Below are positions 5,976 to 15,847 of a stretch of 40,321 nucleotides of DNA, one piece after another (position 1 is the first letter of the stretch; the number at the start of each line of letters is the position of its first letter). Source of the DNA: a virus. Made by a program: the position numbers and the translations under genes. The stretch covers positions 1-40,321 of the IMG/VR virus record IMGVR_UViG_3300012926_000010; one strand, 5' to 3'. The notes below the pieces were generated by a model that saw nothing but the letters and a program-made list of their open reading frames with translations, was not told where the DNA came from and made no database searches.

Positions 5976-7595
5976 CTAACGCTTTTGCAGTGCCTGTGCC
6001 ACCGCTTCCCGCTTCTTGGCTTCCACCCATCCTTTTTGAGCTGCCGCTTTCTCTGCCTTGACCTCTGCAGGCGATTTCTGGCGAGCGTAATCCGGGTGGA
6101 TATGTATCCCGGTCGCGCCGACTAGCCCGATGAGCAGCATGTTTCGGATCATCGTCAAGGCATCTTGGGCGCTCGCACCTTGAGCCCGTAATTGGTCAAA
6201 GAAAAACCCGATCGGTCCCTGGAGCGGAATCGGGCCGTGCGTTGCCGCATATTCCAACCAACCCATTCGTGCTGGTGGCGGTTTTTGTGGCGGCTTTTTT
6301 GGTAGCGGAGGCTCCGGACTCCATGGGAGCGGCCGGCGAAGGAAGGTTTGACCAGCGAGTGTTTCAAGGCCTAACCCGATACCAGGATTAAATTTATTTA
6401 GTTCGTACTCACCCAGTATTTGCCCAACGTGAGCTATTTTCCCTTCCCCTCGCAAGTCTTTATTATTCATCAGGAAAAAGGTGGCAATAGCTTTAGATAA
6501 CATTCTGAATTCAGAATGCAGCCCAGGAATAGAGAACTCCATTCCACCCGCTTTAAAGGCCAAAAAATCGCTTCTCTTAGGATCAGTAAAATTAATTAAA
6601 TCTTGATCTTTCTTTCCCGTCGCCATCAGGAACCCCTGATTTACCGCTAAAAAACCAAGACCGGTGCCAACCCATTGCATAGCTCCGCTTAACCGTATCT
6701 GGGCAACCGCTCTTTCCCCCGGAGTAGCGTTTTTATTAAACCAGGTTCGGACCGTTTGAACCGGGTCCACAAAAATACGGTTAAGTTTAGACTGAGTAAG
6801 CCTAGGGCCAAATAGCACCTTGTTAAACATACCAAAGTTAGGCTTAGCGCTCCCCGTGGCATGATTTGCCCAGTCAGCTATATTTTTTCCGATCTCGAGC
6901 GTTTCCGCCTCACTCATCGTGGGTTTGGTGTGTTTATCCATCTGTTGGTCCCACAGCTTGAACCGCAGGGTTTTTAGGATATCCCAAGCCCGCGAAGATG
7001 GGTCGCCTTTTTGCGGACGGCTAAGCAAATCGCCGCCATGCGATTTGGCGCCCACATCCAAGCCGCTCCTGAGTGAAAGGTTAAAGCGTGGTGCGCGACT
7101 CATGCTTTCCACCAATCTTTCGGTGCCAGCTTTGGAGAAAGATTTGCTATAAGTATCGCGGACAGTGCTAAAAAACGCAGCCCAGCTTGTCGGGCGTAAA
7201 ATCAATTCGCCAGCGTGGGTGACCGGGAAAACAAAGCCATGCCCAAACACCGCCGCCTTCCGAGGGAGACTTGCCAGTTGTCTCAGCCTCGTTTCGATCG
7301 GTCCATAGGCCTTTGCCTGGGATTGTTGCAAGGCTTGCTGAGTGATTGTCCGGCGGTTGTATTGCTTTTTCCAGGCGTCATTAGCCAGGAAGCGATACGG
7401 TGTTTTGCGACCTGACAAAATGTCCGTGATCCATTCAGGTTTGGCCATCCCGCTGAAAAATTTTTGGTTGATGGCGTCATGGACTTTATCAAACGGCAAC
7501 CCGTGATCGATGCCATTTTCTTTGGCCCAACGCCAGATTGCCATCCTCTCCGCGTCGGTTACCGGATTAGGGCCGGAATAGCAGGGATTGGCCAT
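5976..7595 (-). CDS. Putative internal virion / ejection protein
   Basis: This 539-aa protein comes directly after (3 bp from) the 1452-aa amidase-bearing protein. It has an alpha-helical N-terminal half. A Gly/hydrophobic segment (MQWVGTGLGFLAVNQGFLMA) could insert in a membrane, a proline-rich linker (PEPPLPKKPPQKPPP) lies near residue 430, and the end is helical and lysine/alanine-rich. In podoviruses the last large genes of the virion cluster encode proteins injected to build a channel across the envelope, and this one fits by place and composition. It may be a C-terminal module split from the preceding giant protein. No catalytic motif is seen. Confidence 0.55.
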   Translation of the reverse strand: MANPCYSGPNPVTDAERMAIWRWAKENGIDHGLPFDKVHDAINQKFFSGMAKPEWITDILSGRKTPYRFLANDAWKKQYNRRTITQQALQQSQAKAYGPIETRLRQLASLPRKAAVFGHGFVFPVTHAGELILRPTSWAAFFSTVRDTYSKSFSKAGTERLVESMSRAPRFNLSLRSGLDVGAKSHGGDLLSRPQKGDPSSRAWDILKTLRFKLWDQQMDKHTKPTMSEAETLEIGKNIADWANHATGSAKPNFGMFNKVLFGPRLTQSKLNRIFVDPVQTVRTWFNKNATPGERAVAQIRLSGAMQWVGTGLGFLAVNQGFLMATGKKDQDLINFTDPKRSDFLAFKAGGMEFSIPGLHSEFRMLSKAIATFFLMNNKDLRGEGKIAHVGQILGEYELNKFNPGIGLGLETLAGQTFLRRPLPWSPEPPLPKKPPQKPPPARMGWLEYAATHGPIPLQGPIGFFFDQLRAQGASAQDALTMIRNMLLIGLVGATGIHIHPDYARQKSPAEVKAEKAAAQKGWVEAKKREAVAQALQKR

Positions 7596-7598
7596 AAA

Positions 7599-10500
7599 TT
7601 AAGTCCGGCAAGGATAGTCCTTGACCGCCTCCATGATCCGGTTGCGCACTTCTTCGTCAGTTGGCAACGCTCGCCTCGCGCTTTGCCGCTCGATTTCTTT
7701 GCCTAGCTCGTGCATCGCGGCTTTATCTGCCGCGGTCGATTCAGCGACCGCTTTAGCCGTCTTACGTAAAATAGGTTCCATATTTTTTGGGGGAGCTTGA
7801 CCGTTGTCTCGCAAGAATCTTTCCCGCAACCCATTAAAAGTGGACAAATCTATCGGGATTTCGCCCTGAAGCGTCATGCCTTGAGCGTGCCAATTGTTTT
7901 TAAGTTTCGCGACCGGCCCGTTGTGGAAATCGGTCAAATCCTGGAAAGCGGTAGTCATGTCAATATGCAACTGCTGATTACCTGGAGCAGCTTCCGAGGC
8001 ACGGGAGGCGGCATTGGATCGCTGGCTAAGCCGGGCTTCTTCGGCCCTTACTGCTCCTGCTTGGGCCTTCGGATCGCCCCCCCGGTTATTCATTAAGTCG
8101 CTGACATGCTGGGCAATTTGTTCCGGGCCCATCTGCAATCCTCGGGTCAATAACTCTTCCTTGGAATATCCTTCGCCCGGGATCACATCCCCAAGGGCGC
8201 CGCTGGTCGTGCGCTCAGCGCTAAACCGGTTGGCAATTGCCGATACCCACGGCTCAGCTTCTCCTTGGGTTACCGGAGGCGGTTCTGTAGCCTGACTAAG
8301 TTCTTGCTGAGCTCTGGTCCAATCAGAGAATGCAGTCCCAGGCTGTCCAGACTTTACGCGTTCCCCATTTAGCTCATAAGTGCGCCGCGCTACGTCTTCT
8401 CTGGTGACCGATGGATTGGGCGGCTGTGTTTGCTCTGGCTCCGGAATATTGGCCTGAAGTTCGCGCCACATGATCGGCAAATGCAACGCTCCAGGCACCC
8501 CGACCTGCGGGTTGCGCAGCGCGTTAAACGCCCGTTCGGCACTCGCTATTTCCTTGGCGGTATATCCGCTCGGACCTTCCTGGAAAGCGCGATACGCCTG
8601 CATCAAACGCTGGGTCACACCAAAATTATACGGCACCCCTTGCGGCAGGGATTTTTCCAACTCATACCGGAACCGTTCAGTCTCCAGATTCCTGGTCGAC
8701 AATAGTGCAACCCGGTCCGCTACCGCCCTGGCTTCGCTAGTCGTTAAATCCGGAAAAACATTGTGCGCAACCACGTTGAGCACATCCCCTTGAGCCGCTT
8801 TGATGTCATCGGGATGTTCAACTAACACGTCAGCCGCAGTAAGCGGTCGGGACGGTGGCATCGCGGGCGCGGGCGCTGCTTGCTCTGCGACCGGCGGACG
8901 CTCGGGTGCCGGTGGGGGTTGTTCAGTTCTCTCGCGCACCGGCTCGCCCCCTGGGCGCATGAGTTCTCCTGCTCCATGCGCCGCGCCTGTTACCAGTCCT
9001 TGGATCCCGCCGGTAATGGCTGCTCCTCCAACCCCTTGACCAATCGGTTGTCCTGTGGCGACATTTATCCCGGCCTGGGTCGCAGCACCGATTGCCGCCG
9101 TGCCTCCGCTCCCTACAAGCGCTTGGGCTATTGCTCGTTTACCTTTGCCTTCAAGCGCATTCAGCAGTGCCCCACCCCCAGAGCTCATCAGTTTGGCCCC
9201 AGCTTCCTGCCCAAAAAACATCACAGCAGTCGCCAATGCCGCCGAATCGTTAACCGTCTTTTCATCCCATTCAGGATGAGCCTGATGCACCGCTTCTCTA
9301 GCCATGTCACTGGTCTGCGCTAATACCAGCGGCAGCATGACCGGGTTGGAATAAGCCGCCAAAAACGATGGCATCTGCGCTACAGAATCAACAATTTTTC
9401 CCACCCCGGTCCCGACCAGACGCGGATCAGTAGTGAGATTACGGCGCATTTCGGTTTGCGCTTGGCCAAGTTCAGCCGCTTGCCGTTTTTGAAAATTCGG
9501 ATCCGAAAGCCGGTCTAAAGCCGAAACGATCTGTTGCGGATCGGTACTAGGCATCCCGGCTTGCGGCTGCGGCAATTTAGATTGAATCTCGGCTATACGC
9601 TGATCAACCGGCAGCGAATAAAGGTGCGTTAAATACGCGTGTTTATCGGCGTCGCTGGCACCCGGCATCGCAGAATCAATAAACTGGTTCACATGCAACT
9701 GGTCAGTCCCGGCAACGCCCTTCTGCAACACATTGGTGTATTCTTGGAACCCGCCAATCATCTTACTCCAGGCTTCCCGCCCTACATCCAAAGCGCCCAC
9801 GTCGCTCTGCGCCTTAGCCCAGGCTTCGTCATCGGTCTTGAGCTCCGGGAACTTTTCCCGCATCAGAGCGATAATCTGCGGCTTCAGATTTGCTTGGGCC
9901 GCTTGCCGGCTCTGCGATGTGGTACCTTCAACCGGTTGATCCAATCGCTTGTATAAGCCGATGACATTACCGCTACCGGCCTCGGGTAACTTCGAGATTA
10001 CGACCCGTTGCTGCTGGATCGCCGTTGCAAGCGTTTCTCTAGCTTGCGCAGCGCTTTCCGGGCTTTGCGGCTGAAACTTGTACCCTAGGCGGGGTAAAAT
10101 CTTCTGCACCCCAGCCTGCAACGTGCTGGAATCGAAACCCTGTTTGATCGCCGCTTGCTCATCGGCAAAAAGTTGCGGATTCTTATTCACATCCGGCCCG
10201 GCGTTATTCACCAGCTTGACCGATAAATTTTTATCACCGCCGAAGTAACTGCTGATAGAGGGCGTCATGTCGACGATGGCATTCAGGTCGCCTCGCGGCC
10301 CCAGATCGACTATCGGCACCCGTAGCCGTTTACCGGTCTCTTGATCGATCACATCAACCCGGGCCGTACGCCAAGCCGCGTAATTGTTGCCGTACTTGGC
10401 CCGTAAAGCTTCTTCAGGGACCGCTACCCCCGCTACCTGGGTTGTATCAAGTTTGCCCAGCCGCGGCGCGCCCATCCCATTATCCTGGCCGCTGGCGAGA

Positions 10501-11957
10501 TCCTCGGGCGTAGCAAACGTAGTCGCTTTCCCGGTAAGAAAATCTTGAGGCTTTTCGTTCTCGTACAGGCCGTTAGCCTGCTTAGTCACCGGTTGGGCTT
10601 GCGGCGCTGCTCCTGGTACTTGCGGCGTTGCACCAGCCTCCCGATAGGCTATCGCCGCCGCCTTGGCGCTCATGCCCTCGTCGGCTTCCTTATGGCCAGG
10701 ATTGACCTCGCCGTGGCCGTAAAGCGACGTATTAGGGTAGCGTGCGGCGATAAACCTTGCGAAAGCAGCAGTTTGGGTCGGCGTGACATCCTTGTCATCC
10801 TTGGCGATAATCTCCATGCCGACGACGTTTTGATTCGAGAGACCCGCGCCCTTTGGTCCCCAGCCGGCCAGGATGTTCTGGGCACCGGGTCCGCCCGTTT
10901 GGAAAATATTGCCCTCGCGATCCATTACATACTGGACCCCAAGACCGCGCTCTCGCAATGTCGATACCACCCCATCAACCGTGCCGCGTCCGCTGGTGTG
11001 GTGAACGATGAATGCAGCAGGATCTTTATCGTGGGCAGCCTGTACTCTCACCGGAAGATCGGACCCATTGGGGTTCGTGAACCTCGAAGTATCGGCAACC
11101 GGCGAAGCTTGGGCAGCCTGAGTTGGCGGCTGGGTTGGTGTAACCGGTTCGGCTGGCTTAACCGCCGGCGCTACCGGCACAAACTTGTAGCCTAAAGCCC
11201 GCTGAACCTTCGGCGCAGTCGGCGTGACATCCAAGCCTTCCTCACCCATAAAAGACGTCACCGGCACGGCCGGACGCACTTGCGGCACAGTAGGAATCGC
11301 GGTTGCTCGAGGTGCCGTACCCGGAGGAACTTTTACCAGCTCGCCACGCTCAACTTGGGGCAGCGTGCTTGGAGCTTCAGGAGGCGGTTTGACTAACTCC
11401 GCCCGTTCAACCTGGGTCAGCTTATCCGGAGTTGGCTCAACTGGCGCTTGACCCGTGACAATCTCCTTTTGAAACTGAACACCGCTAGGCGGTTGCGCCG
11501 CTTTATCTTCGGCAGTAGCCGGTTCAGCATACGGAACCTTTTGTCCGGTATCCTGATCAATAACGTAACGCTGGCCGCCTTCTTCTGCCGGGCCGGTATA
11601 AATCTTGCTAGGCGCTTGCGGAGATATATCAGGCTGCGTGGCGGGAAGAGGCGGCACGTCGAGCCCTTCCTCGCCCATACCGCGAAATGTTCCACGCGAA
11701 ACATTCGGTGGAGCAACCGGCACAAATCTGTACCCTAGCGATGGAACTTTTTCGGCGGGAGCAGAAACTTCCCCTTGATCGGTCGCTCCTTGATCGGTTG
11801 CTGCCTCCTCGGCTAGCGCAGTGTCCGTATCGCTGGTGGCTTCATCGGTTGTATCCTGTGCTGATTCTGGATCCGAATCCTCAGAATCGTCTTGCCCGTT
11901 TAACGCCGCGGCTGCGCGCCGTTTGCGGATCTCCTCAGCTACTGCCGAATCGGCCAT
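7599..11957 (-). CDS. Giant ejection protein with Amidase_2 and RlpA-like (double-psi barrel) domains
   Basis: This 1452-aa protein starts with an acidic, proline-rich N-terminus of about 300 aa carrying repeats (LGYRFVPVAP, MGEEGLDV twice, QVERxELVK twice). Residues about 300-445 are an N-acetylmuramoyl-L-alanine amidase (Amidase_2). It shows FIVHHTSGRG, the core VVGMEIIAKD, and LYGHGEVNPGHKEADEG with the zinc and catalytic His. Residues about 480-590 look RlpA/3D-like (ARVDVIDQETGK, PIVDLGPRGD). Residues about 860-1000 are Ala/Gly-rich and hydrophobic; the end is helical. The role inferred is virion-carried peptidoglycan hydrolase and channel protein that opens the cell wall at infection, analogous to T7 gp16 but with an amidase instead of a transglycosylase. 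Confidence 0.8.
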   Translation of the reverse strand: MADSAVAEEIRKRRAAAALNGQDDSEDSDPESAQDTTDEATSDTDTALAEEAATDQGATDQGEVSAPAEKVPSLGYRFVPVAPPNVSRGTFRGMGEEGLDVPPLPATQPDISPQAPSKIYTGPAEEGGQRYVIDQDTGQKVPYAEPATAEDKAAQPPSGVQFQKEIVTGQAPVEPTPDKLTQVERAELVKPPPEAPSTLPQVERGELVKVPPGTAPRATAIPTVPQVRPAVPVTSFMGEEGLDVTPTAPKVQRALGYKFVPVAPAVKPAEPVTPTQPPTQAAQASPVADTSRFTNPNGSDLPVRVQAAHDKDPAAFIVHHTSGRGTVDGVVSTLRERGLGVQYVMDREGNIFQTGGPGAQNILAGWGPKGAGLSNQNVVGMEIIAKDDKDVTPTQTAAFARFIAARYPNTSLYGHGEVNPGHKEADEGMSAKAAAIAYREAGATPQVPGAAPQAQPVTKQANGLYENEKPQDFLTGKATTFATPEDLASGQDNGMGAPRLGKLDTTQVAGVAVPEEALRAKYGNNYAAWRTARVDVIDQETGKRLRVPIVDLGPRGDLNAIVDMTPSISSYFGGDKNLSVKLVNNAGPDVNKNPQLFADEQAAIKQGFDSSTLQAGVQKILPRLGYKFQPQSPESAAQARETLATAIQQQRVVISKLPEAGSGNVIGLYKRLDQPVEGTTSQSRQAAQANLKPQIIALMREKFPELKTDDEAWAKAQSDVGALDVGREAWSKMIGGFQEYTNVLQKGVAGTDQLHVNQFIDSAMPGASDADKHAYLTHLYSLPVDQRIAEIQSKLPQPQAGMPSTDPQQIVSALDRLSDPNFQKRQAAELGQAQTEMRRNLTTDPRLVGTGVGKIVDSVAQMPSFLAAYSNPVMLPLVLAQTSDMAREAVHQAHPEWDEKTVNDSAALATAVMFFGQEAGAKLMSSGGGALLNALEGKGKRAIAQALVGSGGTAAIGAATQAGINVATGQPIGQGVGGAAITGGIQGLVTGAAHGAGELMRPGGEPVRERTEQPPPAPERPPVAEQAAPAPAMPPSRPLTAADVLVEHPDDIKAAQGDVLNVVAHNVFPDLTTSEARAVADRVALLSTRNLETERFRYELEKSLPQGVPYNFGVTQRLMQAYRAFQEGPSGYTAKEIASAERAFNALRNPQVGVPGALHLPIMWRELQANIPEPEQTQPPNPSVTREDVARRTYELNGERVKSGQPGTAFSDWTRAQQELSQATEPPPVTQGEAEPWVSAIANRFSAERTTSGALGDVIPGEGYSKEELLTRGLQMGPEQIAQHVSDLMNNRGGDPKAQAGAVRAEEARLSQRSNAASRASEAAPGNQQLHIDMTTAFQDLTDFHNGPVAKLKNNWHAQGMTLQGEIPIDLSTFNGLRERFLRDNGQAPPKNMEPILRKTAKAVAESTAADKAAMHELGKEIERQSARRALPTDEEVRNRIMEAVKDYPCRT

Positions 11958-11958
11958 A

Positions 11959-13317
11959 TCAAGCCATCAGTTGATTCTGGGTCCGCGCGCGGGCAATCGC
12001 GTCGGCCAGTGCCGTATCTTGCGGCAACCCGCCAGTTGGCGGTTGTCCAAGGTCAAAACTTCCAGGAGTAGAGGGCGGCGTTAAAGCTGCCAGTTGCGGT
12101 GGCGGTTGCGCCGGAATTGCTGCTCCCCTCAATTGATCGGCTGCTCTGCTTTGAGCAATCGCATCGCCCAAATTCGCTGGCTGTTGCGCCTGAATCGGCT
12201 GCTGCGGTTGCGTAACATCAGCCAGCCCCTGCCCCTGGTCACCGGTATCGGCCTGGCTGGTCTTCTGGCCCGCCGGCGGCGCAGCTTTATCTTCAGGCAG
12301 CTTTTGCCCGACCTGATTGGTAGTTGGATCGATGAAAAAAGACTTGTACGGCAACGACCTGGCTTCCAGCTGGTTAACAGGCTTATAGGGATTGACTTCC
12401 GTGCCACCAGGTTGCCCGCTGGTGGGGTTGGCACTCGGAAATTTGTCGGTAAAAAGAGGTTGCTGCCCGGCTCTGACACTTGCCGCGTTATACCGGGAAA
12501 GCCAATAATTAGCCTGTTCCTTCGGCAGCGTCATAATCGGCTTCGGATTACCGGCAGCATCCAGAGTAGGAGAATTAATCGTGTAATTGCCGTCTTTGTC
12601 GCTAGTTGCATTCGCCAAATTCGGCGCAATCCTGGCATACGCTCCTTTGCCGTATTTCGCGTCAAAGTCAGCTTGGACATGCTGAAACTTGTCCGCATCC
12701 GGATCGGTCTCCGGATCGATCGACCCAGGCTCATACGCTGCCGCTTTCCCGGCTTTCCCCGCTGCTTTTCCAGCCGCCTGACCACCGCCACCCAGGTATT
12801 GCTGCCACCGGCTCGCGTTACCCCCACCGCCGCCTCCGCCACCGCCGCCCCCTCGACCGCCGCCTGCTGTACGCTGTTTGGCCAGAGCCCACTCTGAGGC
12901 AATCTTGGCCCGCTGCAACTGGTCGGCTAAATCCTGTTGGTTCTGCTCAGTGCGCATCGCGAGCTCGCCCGCTCCGCCAGTCTGTGGGGCTGAGCCAAAA
13001 GTCGGTGTCCCTGGCGCAATCACGTTTGGCGCACCCGTAGCCGGACTTACCCCCGGCGCAACCAGCCCAGCCCGTGGCGGCGTCTGCGTGTTCAAGATCG
13101 CATTAGCAGCCGCGTTCTGCCGATTCTGCTGGATAGTGTTCACGATCGCCTTAGCCAGATCGCCGCCAACGTTGCCAGTAGATGAGGTATCAATCCCGCC
13201 CCCTACCGCGCCTTTACCACGACCGCCGCCACCCCCTCTTGCTTGCGCAGGTTGACGCTGATACGGCAACCGAAGCCGTGGATACCAAGGGCGCGTAGCC
13301 TGAATTTTGGCTGGCAT
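11959..13317 (-). CDS. Gly/Pro/Gln-rich virion protein, probably ejected
   Basis: This 452-aa protein has a basic N-terminus, two poly-glycine runs (near 28-42 and 150-170), a helical segment (ELAMRTEQNQQDLADQLQRA) and Pro/Gln-rich stretches. A possibly folded piece (residues about 205-290) contains DFDAKYGKGAYARIAPNLAN. It lies 1 bp upstream of the amidase protein gene in the ejection block. Composition and position fit an internal virion protein; no family is recognised. The poly-Gly runs may show length variation between relatives. Confidence 0.5.
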   Translation of the reverse strand: MPAKIQATRPWYPRLRLPYQRQPAQARGGGGGRGKGAVGGGIDTSSTGNVGGDLAKAIVNTIQQNRQNAAANAILNTQTPPRAGLVAPGVSPATGAPNVIAPGTPTFGSAPQTGGAGELAMRTEQNQQDLADQLQRAKIASEWALAKQRTAGGGRGGGGGGGGGGGNASRWQQYLGGGGQAAGKAAGKAGKAAAYEPGSIDPETDPDADKFQHVQADFDAKYGKGAYARIAPNLANATSDKDGNYTINSPTLDAAGNPKPIMTLPKEQANYWLSRYNAASVRAGQQPLFTDKFPSANPTSGQPGGTEVNPYKPVNQLEARSLPYKSFFIDPTTNQVGQKLPEDKAAPPAGQKTSQADTGDQGQGLADVTQPQQPIQAQQPANLGDAIAQSRAADQLRGAAIPAQPPPQLAALTPPSTPGSFDLGQPPTGGLPQDTALADAIARARTQNQLMA

Positions 13318-13319
13318 AA

Positions 13320-13484
13320 CTAGTAGTACGAACCTCCTTTTTTCTTTCGGGGTATCTTCGCCCCGCTCCGGCGCGCCGTATCAAGGGCCGCTGCCACCGC
13401 CTGGGATTGTTTATGTCCAGCCTTTATCATCTCTTTTATGTTAGATGAGATTACCGATCGCGATGTTCCTTTTGCCAATGGCAT
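13320..13484 (-). CDS. Small basic phage protein (MPLxKGxSxxVIxxNI family, DUF6496-like)
   Basis: This 54-aa protein matches a widespread small phage family pattern: start MPLAKGTSRSVISSNIKEM, then KAGHKQSQAVAAALDTARRSG, then a lysine-rich tail. ATG 13484 is chosen because GGAG lies 9 nt upstream and the family starts here; the frame extends to an ATGA overlap at 13544. Members sit among virion genes in many phages; their role is not established. Confidence 0.65.
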   Translation of the reverse strand: MPLAKGTSRSVISSNIKEMIKAGHKQSQAVAAALDTARRSGAKIPRKKKGGSYY

Positions 13485-13540
13485 AAATAGCATCTCCTTT
13501 ATGTATTTTTCTCTGCCCCTCCCACTGCTCCACCCATTGC

Positions 13541-15211
13541 TCATTTGAAGTACCCTGATGCAGCACCTCCTATTGCGCCTATCCCGGCTCCGACCAAAGT
13601 ACCTATTCCGGGTACCGCCGAGCCAGCGAGTGCCCCACTTGCCGCACCTCCTAAAGCGCCTATTCCGGCGCCCATCGCTCGTTGCCCCCCACTGGCGCCT
13701 TGTCCGCCGCCATAGGCTTGTCCCAGCCCGTACGCCTGCAGGTTTGCTTGGTTGATGTTATTGTACCAATTCCCGGCTAGCTGACTCATATCCAGCCCGT
13801 ACTGCGGGAATGATGGCGCGCCGGCTCCGGTGTACTGCTGGCCCAGGCTCGAGGGATTATACTGCGGACCGCCTTGCCCCGCGGCCGCTGCCCGTTGCTC
13901 AGCCATGTTAAGGTAGCTCGCCCCGGCTTGATACGGCGTTTGGCCGCTCCCGAGATAACCGAGGGCTGCACCTTGGCTGGCCCGAAGTTGGTTTTGGCGT
14001 TGATTATAAAGACTCATTGCCACGTCGCCAAGCCCGAGCCCAGCGCCCAAATAACCTTGCTGCAGACCTAAAGCGCCCTGCAATTGTTGCTGCCGTTGGA
14101 GCAGGCGTTGTTCGCCAGCAGACCCTCGGGCCATGGTCTCAGCCACCAGTTGCGGCGTGCCGTACACGTTACCGCGCGCGATCTGGCCCGCTCTGGTACC
14201 CTGCTCAACCTCGCGCACCGTGCCGGGATCGAGCTGGCTCCCGAGCGCAGCCTGATCTTGCATTTGCTTAACGAACTGATCCACGCCGCCAGCCAACGAA
14301 ACCCGTTGAGCGTAGCCTTGCGGGTCAACCTGTTTGTACATGTCCAGGTACGACTGAAAATCGGCTGCAGTCGGGTTCGATGTCTGGGCTAGTTGCGAGA
14401 GATAACTTTGCCCAAGACCCTGGCGCAACGCTTCACCCGTAGGATCAATCTGCTGCATCTGCTGCAGCGCGACACTCTCGGGCTGCGCTTGTCCTTGTCC
14501 GCCGATTTGCCCGGATGGTTGTTGCGCCCCAGCCTGGCCCCAGCCAATCGTGTTATTACGAAAGGCCGTCAGCAGATCGTCTGCTCCAATATCCTGACCG
14601 ATAGTTACCTGCTGGCCATTAACCGTCATGGTTTTGCCAACATTTTGGCCATACCATTGCTGCCATTCGGGCAGACTGACACCGGCCGGTATCTGAGTTG
14701 CTGTTGTCGCCATATTTCCTCCTGTTTGAGCGCCGGAAGTACCGCCAGAAGTACCTGCTTGAGTGCCGCTAGATTGCCCAGTGCCGTAATAACTGGTCGC
14801 AGCCTTAGTCTGAGCCGTTCCGGCTGGCGTCTGGCCTGCAGCAGACCCTCGGCCTGAGCTCGAGTCGAAGGCCTTCTGCGCTTGGCTCTGAGCCGCAAGC
14901 TGTTGCATCGTCCAAAGCTGCTGCTGGCTGGGTAACGCCCAGCCCATCCCGGACTGAGCATATATCCTGGAATTAAGATATTGCGCATTTAAGCCCTGCT
15001 GATTTAAGGCGATTTGAGGCGGAGCGCTCAATTGCCCAGGGCCCTGAGATGTCCCAGGTGGAATTTGCGAAATTGTCTGCCAATCGCCTCGCGACTGCGT
15101 CTGGACCTCACCGGTAGAGGGACTATACCGGCCATTGACATAATTGCCGGCAGGCGTCTGAACCGGATACTGCATCCAATCGGTCGCTTGCGCTGTCGGC
15201 GGATCAGCCAT
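13541..15211 (-). CDS. Gln/Gly-rich internal virion protein with glycine-zipper C-terminus
   Basis: This 556-aa protein is rich in Q, G, A and S. Its N-terminal quarter is low complexity, the middle (about 240-400) is predicted helical, and the last 50 residues form a glycine-zipper-like hydrophobic stretch (GIGALGGAASGALAGSAVPG). Such ends insert into membranes and occur in proteins ejected from virions. A palindromic repeat-like DNA stretch near 14856-14876 encodes FDSSSGRGSA, the same peptide theme produced by the palindromes in the 38.6-kb array. The function is inferred from place and composition. Confidence 0.55.
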   Translation of the reverse strand: MADPPTAQATDWMQYPVQTPAGNYVNGRYSPSTGEVQTQSRGDWQTISQIPPGTSQGPGQLSAPPQIALNQQGLNAQYLNSRIYAQSGMGWALPSQQQLWTMQQLAAQSQAQKAFDSSSGRGSAAGQTPAGTAQTKAATSYYGTGQSSGTQAGTSGGTSGAQTGGNMATTATQIPAGVSLPEWQQWYGQNVGKTMTVNGQQVTIGQDIGADDLLTAFRNNTIGWGQAGAQQPSGQIGGQGQAQPESVALQQMQQIDPTGEALRQGLGQSYLSQLAQTSNPTAADFQSYLDMYKQVDPQGYAQRVSLAGGVDQFVKQMQDQAALGSQLDPGTVREVEQGTRAGQIARGNVYGTPQLVAETMARGSAGEQRLLQRQQQLQGALGLQQGYLGAGLGLGDVAMSLYNQRQNQLRASQGAALGYLGSGQTPYQAGASYLNMAEQRAAAAGQGGPQYNPSSLGQQYTGAGAPSFPQYGLDMSQLAGNWYNNINQANLQAYGLGQAYGGGQGASGGQRAMGAGIGALGGAASGALAGSAVPGIGTLVGAGIGAIGGAASGYFK

Positions 15212-15212
15212 T

Positions 15213-15791
15213 TCAAAAGTAGGTCTGAGGTTGGGTCAGCGTCGGTAATTGCGGGTTAGCTGGTCCGGTCAAACGCGGATTAGTCCCGGACCGGTCTACT
15301 GCTCCGGTCGATAACTGGGATGCAATCGTTGAGCCTTGGCTCCGTAAATCTCCCAAGGCAGGCAGACCAGTGGTTCCCGGCACGGTATAAGCCCCAGGCG
15401 CCCGGAAACTGAACGCCGTCGGATCTTGCCCGTAAAGCTGGCCTAAGCGGTCCGTAGCAGCTTTGAGCCGCATCTGGCGCTGGGCATACGCCATCGGATC
15501 AACGCGAGACTGAATATCCTGTTGAGCCTGCGCACCTTGAAGCGCACCTCGCGCCGCCAGCGCCTGTTGCGCCTGCATCTCAGCCGGCCCAAGGGCGCCG
15601 GTTGTTGCCAGATTCGCATATTGCTCAATAGGCTGGTTGGCGATACTCATCATCTCGCCGGCCCCGGCCGTACCAACCGCCGCCTGCGCCGCTTCCCCCG
15701 GGTGGATCACTTCAGGCTGTTGTCCACCACCTCCGCCGCCCACCTTAGTACCCTCCTTTACAGCAGAGTGTTTGCGGGATATCACACGCAA
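15213..15791 (-). CDS. Ala/Gln-rich virion-region protein, unknown
   Basis: This 192-aa protein has a Gly run near residue 20, a helical Ala/Gln middle (MQAQQALAARGALQGAQAQQ) and a Pro/Thr-rich end. It stops 1 bp before the start of the Gln/Gly-rich virion protein gene and shares its composition. It may be another internal virion component or a chaperone for loading. No domain is recognised. Confidence 0.5.
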   Translation of the reverse strand: MRVISRKHSAVKEGTKVGGGGGGQQPEVIHPGEAAQAAVGTAGAGEMMSIANQPIEQYANLATTGALGPAEMQAQQALAARGALQGAQAQQDIQSRVDPMAYAQRQMRLKAATDRLGQLYGQDPTAFSFRAPGAYTVPGTTGLPALGDLRSQGSTIASQLSTGAVDRSGTNPRLTGPANPQLPTLTQPQTYF

Positions 15792-15847
15792 ACACCCTTA
15801 CTTGATCAAGCCCCACTAATATGGTGGGTTGTTTCAAACCCTCTGGC

